From NCBI GenBank assembly GCA_050789255.1, contig JBOZRQ010000016.1, forward strand, positions 41,795-105,794: DNA of 64,000 nucleotides. Direction: 5' to 3'. Position numbers and translations under genes: made by a program. Below, piece by piece: positions 1 through 8,601 of this stretch. The notes below the pieces were generated by a model. That model searched no databases and was not told the origin of the DNA. It was given only the letters and a program-made list of their open reading frames with translations. Source of the DNA: JBOZRQ01 sp050789255. Lineage in GTDB: Bacteria; Bacillota; Sulfobacillia; Symbiobacteriales; Symbiobacteriaceae. Position 1 is the first letter of the stretch. Each line of letters begins with the position of its first letter.

Positions 1-305
1 CCGGGCTCCAGCAGGGCGAAGAGCACCGCGAAGATGGCGCCCATGCCGGTTGCCGCCGATACGGCAGCCTCGCCGCCCTCCAGCTCGGCGTAGGCCTTCT
101 CGAGCGCCTCTGCGTTGGGCTGGCCGTTGCGGGCGTACAGGTAGGCCTTCTCCCGCCCGGACTGCACCGCCTCCACCAGGTCGAGGTCCGGGAAGGCGTA
201 GACCGAGGTCTGGTAGATGGGCATCGCGACGGGCCGGGTGGCGGTGGGTACATCGATGCGCCCCGCATGGGCGGCGAGGGTTGCAAACTTACGGGACTCG
301 CTCAC
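1..305 (-). CDS. Cys/Met-metabolism PLP enzyme (cystathionine gamma-synthase/lyase family), N-terminal part
   Basis: The first 101 codons are present and the rest lies beyond the left edge. The reading begins at a GTG at 305, one base after the TGA of the upstream aminotransferase gene, so the two are translationally coupled. The peptide has the family N-terminus: a TLAAHAG start, the PIYQTSVYAF segment, a YARNGQPN stretch where the family usually has Y-R-x-x-NPT, and the LEGGEAAVSAATGMGAI segment that leads to the PLP phosphate-binding region. Members act in trans-sulfuration or as O-acetylhomoserine sulfhydrylases. The missing C-terminus means the exact reaction cannot be chosen. Confidence 0.85.
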   Translation of the reverse strand, partial: MSESRKFATLAAHAGRIDVPTATRPVAMPIYQTSVYAFPDLDLVEAVQSGREKAYLYARNGQPNAEALEKAYAELEGGEAAVSAATGMGAIFAVLFALLEP

Positions 306-306
306 G

Positions 307-1422
307 TCAGATCGCCTCCAGCAGTCGGTCGATATCCTCGGCGGTGTTGTAAAAGGACGGGCTGACACGGCAATGCCCGCCGCGCAGTGCGATGATGATC
401 TTCTGGCGGTACAGGCGCTCCACCAACTCCTGGTTGGCCACCGGGCTGCCGGCGGTGAAGGCGAGGATGCCGGAGCGTTCATTCTGCTCGGCGACCGGGG
501 AGACAATGGTAAAGCCCCTGGCGGTCAGGCCGGCGATCAGCCGGTCGGTCAGGGTGAGCAGATGGGCGTGGATGTTCGCGATGCCAGCTTCTTTGAGAAT
601 CTCCAGGCCGGCGGTCCAGCCATGGAGCAGCGAGAAGGGCATGCAGCCGGTCTCGTAGCGCTGGGCGGTGGGGAGCAACTCGAACTCGGCGTGGGCGTCG
701 GCGGAGCCCTTGACCGAGCTGCGGGCGCCGGGGATGCTGGGGCGGATCTGCTCCCAGACCGAGCGGCGGAAGTAGGCCAGCCCCGTGCCGATCGGGCCGA
801 GGAGCCACTTGTAGCCGCCGGCCGCCAGCACGTCGATGCCATCTTCATCGACATTGATGGGGACCGCGCCGGCCGCCTGGATGGCGTCGACCACAAAGAG
901 CGCTTGGTTAGCGTGTGCGATGGCACTCAGGGCCTTCAGGTCGTTGCGGTAGCCGCTCAGGTACTCGACCGCCGAGACCGCCAGGACCCGGGTGCGGCTG
1001 TCTACACGCTTGGCTACTTCGGCCGGGTCGACGCGGAGGTCCTTGCCCAGCTGTACCGTCCGAATCTCCACGCCCCGGTCCCGCAGGGTAAGCCAGGGGT
1101 AAACGTTGGCCGGGTACTCCTCGTCCGGCACGACCACGTTGTCGCCGGGGCGCCAGGCCAGGCCGTTGGCCACGGTAGCGACGCCAGTAGCCGTGTTGGG
1201 CATAAAGGAATACTCTTCGGGGCTGCCGCCCAGCAGGTCGGCGAAGAGACGCTTGAGGCGCGCCGGGTCGAACGGCGTCGCGTCGGGGTCGACCGTGGCG
1301 GCGTCCAGGTACTCATCGATACGGCGGCGGACCGGCAGCGAGACCGGGGCCTCCGAGGCATGGTTCAGAAAGAGTGCGCGCTCGGTTACCGGGAAGTGCG
1401 TGCGAAACCGGGCAAGACTCAT
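307..1422 (-). CDS. Aminotransferase class V (cysteine desulfurase / isopenicillin-N epimerase-like)
   Basis: This 371-residue fold-type I PLP enzyme carries the class V hallmarks: the VVDAIQAAGA segment with the Asp that pairs with the pyridine nitrogen, and AAGGYKWLLGP with the Schiff-base Lys. An active-site Cys loop typical of IscS/SufS is not evident, so epimerase-like or lyase-type chemistry is as likely as desulfuration. I chose the ATG at 1422, which follows a GGAGAGGGGGAG site. A GTG at 1440 is in frame but would place that site inside the gene. The gene is followed one base later by a second PLP enzyme, which suggests a sulfur amino-acid operon. It is divergent from the lipoprotein gene at 1533. 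Confidence 0.85.
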   Translation of the reverse strand: MSLARFRTHFPVTERALFLNHASEAPVSLPVRRRIDEYLDAATVDPDATPFDPARLKRLFADLLGGSPEEYSFMPNTATGVATVANGLAWRPGDNVVVPDEEYPANVYPWLTLRDRGVEIRTVQLGKDLRVDPAEVAKRVDSRTRVLAVSAVEYLSGYRNDLKALSAIAHANQALFVVDAIQAAGAVPINVDEDGIDVLAAGGYKWLLGPIGTGLAYFRRSVWEQIRPSIPGARSSVKGSADAHAEFELLPTAQRYETGCMPFSLLHGWTAGLEILKEAGIANIHAHLLTLTDRLIAGLTARGFTIVSPVAEQNERSGILAFTAGSPVANQELVERLYRQKIIIALRGGHCRVSPSFYNTAEDIDRLLEAI

Positions 1423-1532
1423 GGGGCTCCCCCTCTCCACGTGGGCGGGCTGATCACTTGATGTTCGCCTCTGGCTCTCCGGAACCCTGCCGCCCTGGCC
1501 GTCGTCCTACGCATAACCGGGAGGTGTGGAGC

Positions 1533-4061
1533 GTGAACCTGAGACTGGCGGCCCTGGCGCTGATCCTGCTCAGCGTGACGGCGTGTTCTTCCAAGTCGGC
1601 TCCCCAGCAGGAGCCGCAACCCGAGCAACCGCCCACCGTCTCCCTTGCCCACATCCTCCAGCCCGTGCGGGTCAGCCCAACCAGGGACTGGGTCGCCCTC
1701 GCTCTGGACGGGCTGACCCTGACCGACCGGGCGGGCCACACCCACCGACCATATGACGACGAGGATCCGGTCCAGTTCATCTCCTGGTCCCCGACCGGAG
1801 AACGACTGCTCGCTGTGACCGATGGCGGGAAGGTGCTGCTGACCAGCCCGGATGACGCTGTCGCAACTGACCTGTCAGACAAGGTGACCAGTCTTGGCAA
1901 GGGTCCGGACTACCACGCCGCATGGTCGCCCGACGGCAGCGAGGTGCTGCTGAGCGTGGGCAGCCATGAGGCTGCACTCTGGCGAATCAACCCGTCCACC
2001 AGCAAGGTGACGAGACTGAACGATGTGAACAAGCTGGAGGCGATGCACTGGCTGGCTGACGGACGCGTCCTGCTGGAGGTCGGAGCCGGCTGCTGCGGCA
2101 CGCAGAAAATGTACCTCGACCTCGCCACGGGCAAGGTTGCCGACGGCGGTCACAGCGCTTCAGCATCGGTAAGTCCGGACGGACGTCTGATAGCCATTGG
2201 TACATATCTCAACGGCGAGCTGACGGTAATCGACGTGGCGACGCAGAAGACGGTCGCTTCCGGCAGCGACTTCTATTTGGCGGCCCCCCGCCCCCCGGTG
2301 GAGATCACCGGTGAGTATCGCTACGGTGCCCTGAGCTGGTCGCCAGACAGCCGGTTCCTGGCGTTCATGCTGGGTCCCGTGGGCTCACAGCCCATGCTGC
2401 GCGTGTACGACTTTGCCTGGCTGAACGGACAGCCGTCCCGTGCCGAGCAGGTGGTCCAGAACTGGGCCGGGCAGCACCAGTGGATCGGCAATGACGAGTT
2501 GCTCTACACCACGCAGGAGGGCGGCGCCCTGCACGTCCACTTGGGCGGGGCGAAGCTGAGCAGCCATCCGGGCGCTACCCGTTTAGGCCTCCTGGGCAGT
2601 GCACCGATCGCCGTGCGCTCGCAGGATCGGAGCCGGCTCGCCTACGCTGTCGCCTATCCAGACGAGACCGCCGAGCTCGTCGTTGCCGATCTTGTCACCG
2701 GACAGGCCGAGACCAAGCAACGCAGCAAGGATGGGGTCGCGCCGCTCCTGTGGAGCCCCCAGGCTGACCGCCTGGTCGCTGCCAGGGCCAGGTTCACGGT
2801 GGAGAACCTCTCCGTCGGCGGCCAGACCAGCTACTGGCGACTGCAGGGCCTGACAGATTTGCCGCTTCCCAAGGGTTTGTCTACCTCGGCCGCGGCTCGT
2901 GGGCCGTTCTGGGGCGCGCCGGGGACGACCGTGACCGACAGCCAGGGCTACCCCCTATCCACCACCTTCGCCCCCATGACGATGGGAGGCCGCACCTTCA
3001 CCCCGGTTCAGATCGACAGCGATACCTTCCTGTTGCGGCGGGAGGGCGACAGGGTCTACCTGGACGGGCGCCTCACCCACGCCGGAACGCTTGATCTCTG
3101 GAAAGAGCCCCGCTTCCTCTTCACCCTGCCGCTGACCGGAGGGACCACCTTCGAGCTTCAGTGGGAGCACCACAACTTTGGCATAGGGCCTCTGTCCGTG
3201 GAGGTCGTCGGCTTCGAGACGGTGGAGACGCCGGCGGGTCGCTTTGACACCCTGGTTCTTCACGACGAGCGAGGCGTACGCTCCTGGTGGGCGCCCGGCG
3301 TGGGCCGGGTCAAGGTCGGCGACGCCTTGGCAGGCAAGATAGAGCCGGGCACCCCACGGTCGCTCCCGGCGATCGCCCAGCTTGATGCCGACACGACCGG
3401 GATCCTGTCAGGCGGAATCCAAGTGATCGACCAGACCGGTCGGGTGCTGCTGGAGCATCCCATCAACTTTCTGAGAAGCAAGGTCTACTGGGTGGATGCC
3501 GGCGCCACGTCCCCGCTGGTCCTCTACTACACCCATACCATGGCCGAGCCGAACATGACCTACCGGGCCTTTGCCTACGTGCCTACTGAGCGCAAGTTCG
3601 AACCTGTCCGCTGGCGGTTCCCCGACGGGCGGACGAAGGAGCAGGTGGCGGGCGATGTGCAGATCCTGGCAGAGGAGTGGGCTCTACGGCTGAGGGATGA
3701 TGAGTTCTATCCTAGAGGGGCCGCCTGCATCTTCCGCTGGAATGGCATTGAGCTTGCCTGCGGCGCCTACGAGGAGGGAATAGCCACGTTCCGGTACGGC
3801 GATGAGGAGGCTCTGATCTTCCACCTCACCGGCCCGGCCGACGAGGAGGCTTGGAGCCGCATGTTCTGGGACCCCGACCTTGGTCGCAAGGCGTACCGGG
3901 ACACGCGTAGCGAGAGCGGCCGGAACATGTTCGGATACCGGCAGGCCGCCAGCTATGCAGAAGGTGTGTACACCTTGAGCTCGATTAACCGCCCCACCTT
4001 CCGCTTCACGGTGGAGCGCCGCGGCGACCAGTGGCGGGTTGCGACCTGGGAAGCGCAATGA
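1533..4061 (+). CDS. Beta-propeller lipoprotein of unknown function
   Basis: The gene encodes 842 residues. I placed the start at the GTG at 1533 because GGGAGG lies just upstream and the protein then opens with a lipoprotein signal peptide (VNLRLAALALILLSVTAC), with the lipidated Cys in a VTAC-S lipobox. Residues ~30-330 hold TolB/WD40-like blade motifs (SWSPTGERLL, AWSPDGSEVL, SVSPDGRLIA, SWSPDSRFLA). The C-terminal half has no recognised domain; a WWAPGVGRVKVGD segment resembles one seen in some cell-surface proteins. It is probably anchored to the outer face of the membrane. A second propeller lipoprotein lies at 41310-42791. Its role is not known. Confidence 0.8.
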   Translation: MNLRLAALALILLSVTACSSKSAPQQEPQPEQPPTVSLAHILQPVRVSPTRDWVALALDGLTLTDRAGHTHRPYDDEDPVQFISWSPTGERLLAVTDGGKVLLTSPDDAVATDLSDKVTSLGKGPDYHAAWSPDGSEVLLSVGSHEAALWRINPSTSKVTRLNDVNKLEAMHWLADGRVLLEVGAGCCGTQKMYLDLATGKVADGGHSASASVSPDGRLIAIGTYLNGELTVIDVATQKTVASGSDFYLAAPRPPVEITGEYRYGALSWSPDSRFLAFMLGPVGSQPMLRVYDFAWLNGQPSRAEQVVQNWAGQHQWIGNDELLYTTQEGGALHVHLGGAKLSSHPGATRLGLLGSAPIAVRSQDRSRLAYAVAYPDETAELVVADLVTGQAETKQRSKDGVAPLLWSPQADRLVAARARFTVENLSVGGQTSYWRLQGLTDLPLPKGLSTSAAARGPFWGAPGTTVTDSQGYPLSTTFAPMTMGGRTFTPVQIDSDTFLLRREGDRVYLDGRLTHAGTLDLWKEPRFLFTLPLTGGTTFELQWEHHNFGIGPLSVEVVGFETVETPAGRFDTLVLHDERGVRSWWAPGVGRVKVGDALAGKIEPGTPRSLPAIAQLDADTTGILSGGIQVIDQTGRVLLEHPINFLRSKVYWVDAGATSPLVLYYTHTMAEPNMTYRAFAYVPTERKFEPVRWRFPDGRTKEQVAGDVQILAEEWALRLRDDEFYPRGAACIFRWNGIELACGAYEEGIATFRYGDEEALIFHLTGPADEEAWSRMFWDPDLGRKAYRDTRSESGRNMFGYRQAASYAEGVYTLSSINRPTFRFTVERRGDQWRVATWEAQ

Positions 4062-4062
4062 C

Positions 4063-4095
4063 GAAGGCGCCCTCGTACAGAGCGAGGGCGCCTTC
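4063..4095. terminator. Bidirectional terminator hairpin
   Basis: A perfect 13-bp stem (GAAGGCGCCCTCG / CGAGGGCGCCTTC) with a 7-nt loop sits between the convergent genes ending at 4061 (+) and 4102 (-). It is followed on the + strand by ATGTCTTT, only a weak U tract. Confidence 0.75.
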
Positions 4096-4101
4096 ATGTC
4101 T

Positions 4102-4749
4102 TTATGATACCCGGGTCACCACCGAGCGCTCCTCCTGCAGCCGGACCTGGTATGCAGCGGAGGCCGTTTCGGCCAGGTGGGCGTTGTGGGTGACCATGAT
4201 CACCTGGCGGCCGAAGAAGTCGCTCACCATCTTGAGGAAGCTGGCCGTGGGGGCGATGTATTCGTCGCTCACGTGCTTGGCGGGCTCGTCCAGGATGAGG
4301 GCGCCCTCCAGCCGGGGCCGGTGCGTCTCCAGCATGGCGATGCGCAGGCCCAGCGAGACCACGTCCACCACGCCGCCGCCCCGGGAGTCCTGGGGCCGGG
4401 TCATCAGCTGTTCCCCGCCGTAGTTGGAGGTCACGTAGAACTCGGCCTCGGGGCGCCCCGCCTTCTCCGTAAGCTCGATCTTAAAGGTGTACTCGGGGCC
4501 GAAGACCGAGCGCAGGGTGTTGGTGACCAGCATTTCGATTTGCTCCCGGGCCTGCTTGCGGGCGTGCTCCGAGGTTTGCTGCAGGAGCACGATCACCTGC
4601 TCAAAGACCGTGGCCTGCTCAGTATTCTCAGCCAGCTGCGCCCGGCAGGAGTCGAGCTCCTGCTGGAGCCGCCGCTGCTGGCCCTTGCGCTCGCCCAGGG
4701 CGACCTGGGCCCGACCCAGGCGGGAGCGAAGCAGTTCCAAACTCTCCAT
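4102..4749 (-). CDS. C-terminal half of a split Rad50/SbcC-like ATPase (Walker B half)
   Basis: This 215-residue protein starts with a coiled coil (residues ~1-75). It then has the C-terminal ABC-ATPase lobe of the Rad50/SMC class: a signature-like SRGGGVVDVVSLGL at ~122-135, Walker B ALILDEP at ~150-156 and an H-loop THN at ~187-189. There is no Walker A. That element lies in a separate gene at 5469-6797, which ends just after a zinc-hook CPTC. The two proteins together with the 83-residue coiled coil at 4753 would rebuild one Rad50. The start ATG follows GGGGGTAGCCT and lies four bases after the preceding stop. Assembly in trans is an inference from complementary motifs and operon position. 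Confidence 0.8.
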   Translation of the reverse strand: MESLELLRSRLGRAQVALGERKGQQRRLQQELDSCRAQLAENTEQATVFEQVIVLLQQTSEHARKQAREQIEMLVTNTLRSVFGPEYTFKIELTEKAGRPEAEFYVTSNYGGEQLMTRPQDSRGGGVVDVVSLGLRIAMLETHRPRLEGALILDEPAKHVSDEYIAPTASFLKMVSDFFGRQVIMVTHNAHLAETASAAYQVRLQEERSVVTRVS

Positions 4750-4752
4750 AGG

Positions 4753-5004
4753 CTACCCCCTGAGCAGGTCGGCCGGCAGCAGCGAGGCCGCCTCGCGCAG
4801 CAGGTCATCGACCTGGGACTGGAGGCGCCGGATCTCGCTTTCCAGGTCCTCGGGCCGCACCTGGAGCTCGGCCAGCTCGGCCAGCAACCGCTCCTTGGAC
4901 CGCTGCAGCTCATCCAGACGGGCCTCATAGCGATACTTCAGCTGTTTGGCCTGTTCAATTTTCTCCTTGAGGTCGGCAATACGCTTCTCGTTCTCTTGTG
5001 CCAT
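4753..5004 (-). CDS. Small coiled-coil protein in the split Rad50 operon
   Basis: The 83 residues are almost entirely heptad-like coiled coil (charged, with Leu, Glu, Lys and Arg), from MAQENEKRIADL to DDLLREAASLL. It follows a clear GGAGG site. It lies between the Nudix gene and the Walker-B half of the Rad50 with gaps of 5 and 3 bases. The likely role is to supply part of the second coiled-coil arm of the split Rad50, but no domain proves this. Confidence 0.7.
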   Translation of the reverse strand: MAQENEKRIADLKEKIEQAKQLKYRYEARLDELQRSKERLLAELAELQVRPEDLESEIRRLQSQVDDLLREAASLLPADLLRG

Positions 5005-5009
5005 GACGC

Positions 5010-5468
5010 CTATGCGCCTCCTTGCTGTTGGGACTGCCAGCCGAAGCTGTCGAACCAGCGGCTGGAGCGGTAGTTCTCCAGGGCTCGCTTGACGTAGGGA
5101 ATCACGTTATCGGGCAACCGGTCCATGTCGCACCAGCGAAGCTCGTCGCACTTGTCGGGCTCACAGTTGGCTACCTGCCCAGACCACCGGCTGGCGGCGA
5201 CGAAGAAGTCCACACGTTCGTCGTTCGATAAGCGGTGCATGACGCCTACTACCTCAAGGTCGGCCGGGTCGATGGTGATGCCGACCTCCTCCCGGGCCTC
5301 CCGGATGGCGGCGGCCTTCACCTCCTCGCCCCCGTCCAGGTGACCGGCCGGGACGCTGTAGTTGCCGTCTTCGTAGCCAGTGTTGTAGCGCCGGAGCAGA
5401 AGGACTTCGTGGTCACGCACCAGGAACAGATGTACGGCGGATACCAGCTTGAACCGTTCTTTGACCAT
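5010..5468 (-). CDS. Nudix hydrolase
   Basis: The 152-residue protein has a complete Nudix box at residues 42-64, matching G-X5-E-X7-R-E-U-X-E-E-X-G-U with R56, E57, E60, E61 and G63 in place. It should therefore hydrolyse a nucleoside-diphosphate-linked substrate in a metal-dependent way; the substrate cannot be read from the sequence. Its ATG follows directly after the TAA of the Rad50 N-half gene, and the next coiled-coil gene begins five bases beyond its stop. It thus sits inside the repair operon, between the two halves of one ATPase. A sanitising role on damaged nucleotides would fit the context but is inference. Confidence 0.9.
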   Translation of the reverse strand: MVKERFKLVSAVHLFLVRDHEVLLLRRYNTGYEDGNYSVPAGHLDGGEEVKAAAIREAREEVGITIDPADLEVVGVMHRLSNDERVDFFVAASRWSGQVANCEPDKCDELRWCDMDRLPDNVIPYVKRALENYRSSRWFDSFGWQSQQQGGA

Positions 5469-6797
5469 TTACGACCCTCCGGCCAGTTCTGCGATGATTC
5501 GTTTGATGGAGCCGGGCGCCACCGGCTGCAAGCAGGTGGGGCATTTGCCCAGTTGGCGCAACACCGCTTCGTACTCCGCCAGGGCCGCGTTCAGATCCCC
5601 ATCGACCTGCCGAACCGCTTCGAGCCCCTTGGCGATGCGCTGCTCGACCTCCTGGAGCGGCGCCAGGCGCTGCTCCAGCCGCTCCAGGCGCTGCAGCTTC
5701 GCCCCCACCTCCTGCAGGAGTTCGGCGGAGCGGGGCACCTGCTGCAACCGGGCCATCGCCCGCTCGGTTTGGCTCAGCTCGGCGTTGCGGCGGGACAGGT
5801 CATCGCTAATGCGGGCCAGGGCCGTAAGCCGTCCCTGTTGCTCCAGCGCCTCCCTGGCGTGCTCCTCCGCGATCGGGAGCGCTGTGAGGGCGTCCACCCG
5901 CACCTTGTAGCGCCTGGACTCCTCATCCACCCGCTGCAACTCCTGACCGAACCGCTCCAGGCGCGTCGCCCTGCGCTGCAGCTCCTCGGCCTCCCAGAGC
6001 CCCCGCTGGGCGGCGTCCAGGTCGCCCAGTCGGGCGAGACGGGCGCCGGTGATGATCGCTTCCTGGTCGTTGCGGTCGAGTTGCTCCCGCACCTGCTGCA
6101 GCTTGGCCAGCCGCCGGGACATCTCCTCGGCCTGGGCCAACAGCGCCTCGGCCCGCTGCAGCTGCGCCTCCTGCTCGGGGATGTCGGCATAGGGCACCAG
6201 CGCAGCCTCATACCGCTGCACCTCCCGCTCCAGGCGGGCGACCTCGGCCTTGACCGAGCGCAGGTCCCGCTGGGTGTTGCGGCCGGCGGCATCAACCACG
6301 TGGACGCCCAGGAGGCGCCCGATGGCGCGAGCCCGCAGCGAGCCCGTCTCCGCCATGAGGAAGGGCCCCTCCAGCTGGGAGCCGAAGCTCAGCAGCACCT
6401 TCTTGTCGGTGTCGAGCAGCACCTGGGGCATGCCGTGGGCCTTAATGACCTCGGCGGGCACCTCGGTGCCAAAGCCCTCGAACACCTGGGGCTCACCCCC
6501 GGGCAGCTTGACGATGTAACGGTTGCGGGAGGGCGCCCCCGACTTGGTCACCTGGAGCTCCCGCACAATCTCGGCGCCGTCGCTCATGGTGACGGTGACC
6601 CGGCACTCCCGGGCGCCCGACCGCACGAACTCGGAGCCACGGGGCTCGTTGTACAGCGCCCAGCGAATGGCCCGCAGCACGGCGCTTTTGCCGTTATCCG
6701 AGGGACCGATGATCACGTTCAGGCCGCGATCCAAGTCAAGTTCCGAGCGGGTGTGGGACTGAAAGTTTTCGATCAGGAGCCCCTTGATGTACCTCAT
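5469..6797 (-). CDS. N-terminal half of a split Rad50/SbcC-like ATPase (Walker A half with zinc hook)
   Basis: The 442-residue protein opens with the Rad50/RecF-type lobe: IENFQSH at ~9-15, Walker A GPSDNGKS at 31-38 and IRWALYNEPRG after it. A long coiled coil fills ~170-410, and CPTC at 419-422 matches the C-x-x-C zinc hook where two Rad50 molecules join. The chain ends 20 residues after the hook. A normal Rad50 would continue back along the coiled coil to a Walker B lobe, which here is encoded downstream (4102-4749). The gene overlaps the Mre11-like gene by four bases (ATGA), as is usual for sbcD-sbcC pairs. Both ATP-binding half-motifs appear intact. Confidence 0.85.
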   Translation of the reverse strand: MRYIKGLLIENFQSHTRSELDLDRGLNVIIGPSDNGKSAVLRAIRWALYNEPRGSEFVRSGARECRVTVTMSDGAEIVRELQVTKSGAPSRNRYIVKLPGGEPQVFEGFGTEVPAEVIKAHGMPQVLLDTDKKVLLSFGSQLEGPFLMAETGSLRARAIGRLLGVHVVDAAGRNTQRDLRSVKAEVARLEREVQRYEAALVPYADIPEQEAQLQRAEALLAQAEEMSRRLAKLQQVREQLDRNDQEAIITGARLARLGDLDAAQRGLWEAEELQRRATRLERFGQELQRVDEESRRYKVRVDALTALPIAEEHAREALEQQGRLTALARISDDLSRRNAELSQTERAMARLQQVPRSAELLQEVGAKLQRLERLEQRLAPLQEVEQRIAKGLEAVRQVDGDLNAALAEYEAVLRQLGKCPTCLQPVAPGSIKRIIAELAGGS

Positions 6798-7828
6798 GCG
6801 GACTCCTCCCCGCCGCCGGCCAGCTCCTCCTGGGCCAGGCCCAGGCGCCGCAGCGCCTCCTCGCGCACCCGAGGCGGCACGCCGGCATTCTCGGCGATGC
6901 GCTCCATGATGACCTGGACCTCCAGCACCTCAAACTGGCTGGTGTCGCCCACGCCCTGGATGAAGTCGGCCAAGGCCCGCTCCCGGGCCATTTGGGCCTC
7001 CTCCTGGGAGCGGTCCAGCACCTCCTCGCCCGGCTTGGCCGAGCGGAGGGGAATGAGCTGATAGCGGACCGGCTGCCCCTTCTCCAGCTCCAGCAGCACC
7101 ACCTGGATCGGGCGCCGGAAGTCGGCCGACTGGTTGCCCAGCCGCACCAGGGCGCCGGGGTTGATGAAGAGCCGGCCGTCCACCTCAAATGGCCGGGACC
7201 AGCCCGGGTGGTAATGGCCGCCGAAGGTGACATCGGCCACCGTGTGGGCCATGACAGCGTCCAGCAGCGTATGGGAGATGCCCTCAAAGAAAGGCTTCTC
7301 CAGCAGCATGCCGTGGGTCAGGTGAATGGCAAAGTCGGCATCGGGGTGTCTTTCATGCAGCGATCCCCCCACGCCTGCAGGCACCACGCAGTAATCGAGC
7401 CGGGGGTCCCGCCGGTCCAACTCGGCATGGAACTCCTGCCCCGTCACCTGTACCTTGAGGCCGCCCTGCTCGATAAAGGCCTGCTGGCCGGGCTTGAGCA
7501 GCTGAAACAGCCTGAAGCCGTCGAACAGGCCCAGCATGGTGCGGGGCACAGTGTCGGGGTTAAAGCCATACACGTCGTGGTTGCCGGCGATGCCGTACAT
7601 GGGGCAGGGCGCCGCCATGAGCACCTTGAGGAACTCCAGGGCGACGGCGGGCGCCACGTCGGGCCGGTCGAACAGGTCGCCGCCGTGCAAAATCGCGGCC
7701 ACCTGATGGACCCGCGCCAGCTCCACCACCTCGCTCAGCTTCGCTTGAAGCGTGGCGGGCAGGTCGTCGAGCCGGTTGCGGGGCGAGGTGCCGCGAATGT
7801 GGGTGTCGGTCAGGTAGAGTAGCTTCAA
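6794..7828 (-). CDS. Mre11/SbcD-like metallophosphoesterase (DNA exonuclease subunit)
   Basis: The 344-residue protein shows the five calcineurin-type phosphoesterase motifs: DTHI at 8-11, GGDLFD near 49-54, GNHD at 82-85, the LTHG His and GGHYHPG near residue 210. These bind two metals and cleave phosphodiesters. With the Rad50-like ATPase it should process DNA double-strand ends. It starts with TTG at 7828, which overlaps the recX stop, and GGAGG lies upstream. It overlaps the Rad50 N-half by four bases. A C-terminal ~70-residue helical tail may dock on the ATPase coiled coil. Confidence 0.88.
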   Translation of the reverse strand: MKLLYLTDTHIRGTSPRNRLDDLPATLQAKLSEVVELARVHQVAAILHGGDLFDRPDVAPAVALEFLKVLMAAPCPMYGIAGNHDVYGFNPDTVPRTMLGLFDGFRLFQLLKPGQQAFIEQGGLKVQVTGQEFHAELDRRDPRLDYCVVPAGVGGSLHERHPDADFAIHLTHGMLLEKPFFEGISHTLLDAVMAHTVADVTFGGHYHPGWSRPFEVDGRLFINPGALVRLGNQSADFRRPIQVVLLELEKGQPVRYQLIPLRSAKPGEEVLDRSQEEAQMARERALADFIQGVGDTSQFEVLEVQVIMERIAENAGVPPRVREEALRRLGLAQEELAGGGEESA

Positions 7829-8601
7829 GCTTGCTCGTCCTCCTCGGATGCGAAGCGCCTTTGGCCCCTCGCCAATTTCCGCGGGGCCGGCGCCAAATCC
7901 TTCAGCAGGGGGGCTAAGGCCCGGCTGACGGTCTCAAAGTCATACCCGCGGCGGGCCAGGAAGCCAGCCAGCCGGCGGTGCGCCGTGTCCCGGTCCACCC
8001 CGGCCATGGAGCGCAGGCGCCGCTCGGCCAGCTCGCGGGCGCCCGCCGTGGCATCGACCGTGCCCAGCGCCTGGCGCACCGCCGCCATGGCCACGTCGCG
8101 GGCGATGCCCTTGCGGGCCAGTTCCTGTAGCAGGCGCCGCTCGCCGAACCCGGCCTTGGACTGGCAGTAGCGCCTGGCGAACTCAGCATCGTCCAGCCAG
8201 CCGCCCCGCTCCAGGCGGCCCATGACCTTCTCCGCGACCTCGGCGGGGAAGAAGCGCTGGAGCCGCTTTTCGACCTCGCGCCGAGAGCGGGCGGTGACCG
8301 CCAAAAAGGTGAGGGCGGCGTCCCAGGCGCGCTTCTCCTCGTCGGCCCGGGCGGCCTCCACCAGGGCGGCGCCCTCGATGGTCAGCCCGACCTTCCAGCG
8401 GCGAATCGCGACCGTCTCCATATCAAGCCCGACTACGAAGGCGCCGTCCACGTAGATGGAACGGCGGTTGGGCGCCTTCTGCTGGGGCTCGATCGCGGTA
8501 ATGCGGCCGCTGACCTGCCCAACCGCCTCCAGGTCGACCTTGTTGGAAGCAAGGCGGCGGGGACCGGACGAACCGGCCCCCGCCCGCTTATTCGTCGTCA
8601 C
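7825..8601 (-). CDS. recX: Regulatory protein RecX
   Basis: RecX binds the RecA filament and limits its recombinase activity. The protein (258 residues from the chosen start) has the family N-terminus (GRITAIEPQQKAPNRRSIYVDG) and the three-helix repeats typical of RecX (SRREVEKRL, FGERRLLQELARKGI, ARRGYDFETV). The reading frame is open far upstream into recA. I took the GTG at 8601, which overlaps the recA end by 14 bases, because the conserved N-terminus begins soon after and no ATG or TTG lies in between; a CTG at the VDLEAVG segment is the alternative. Overlap with recA and with the Mre11-like gene indicates one transcript. Confidence 0.88.
   Translation of the reverse strand: MTTNKRAGAGSSGPRRLASNKVDLEAVGQVSGRITAIEPQQKAPNRRSIYVDGAFVVGLDMETVAIRRWKVGLTIEGAALVEAARADEEKRAWDAALTFLAVTARSRREVEKRLQRFFPAEVAEKVMGRLERGGWLDDAEFARRYCQSKAGFGERRLLQELARKGIARDVAMAAVRQALGTVDATAGARELAERRLRSMAGVDRDTAHRRLAGFLARRGYDFETVSRALAPLLKDLAPAPRKLARGQRRFASEEDEQA

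Noticed and set aside
217..1461. Long rightward open frame (414 codons) opposite the class V aminotransferase gene
   Set aside because: It is the mirror of a gene with clear PLP-enzyme motifs; its composition is typical of antisense frames in GC-rich DNA and it has no domain.
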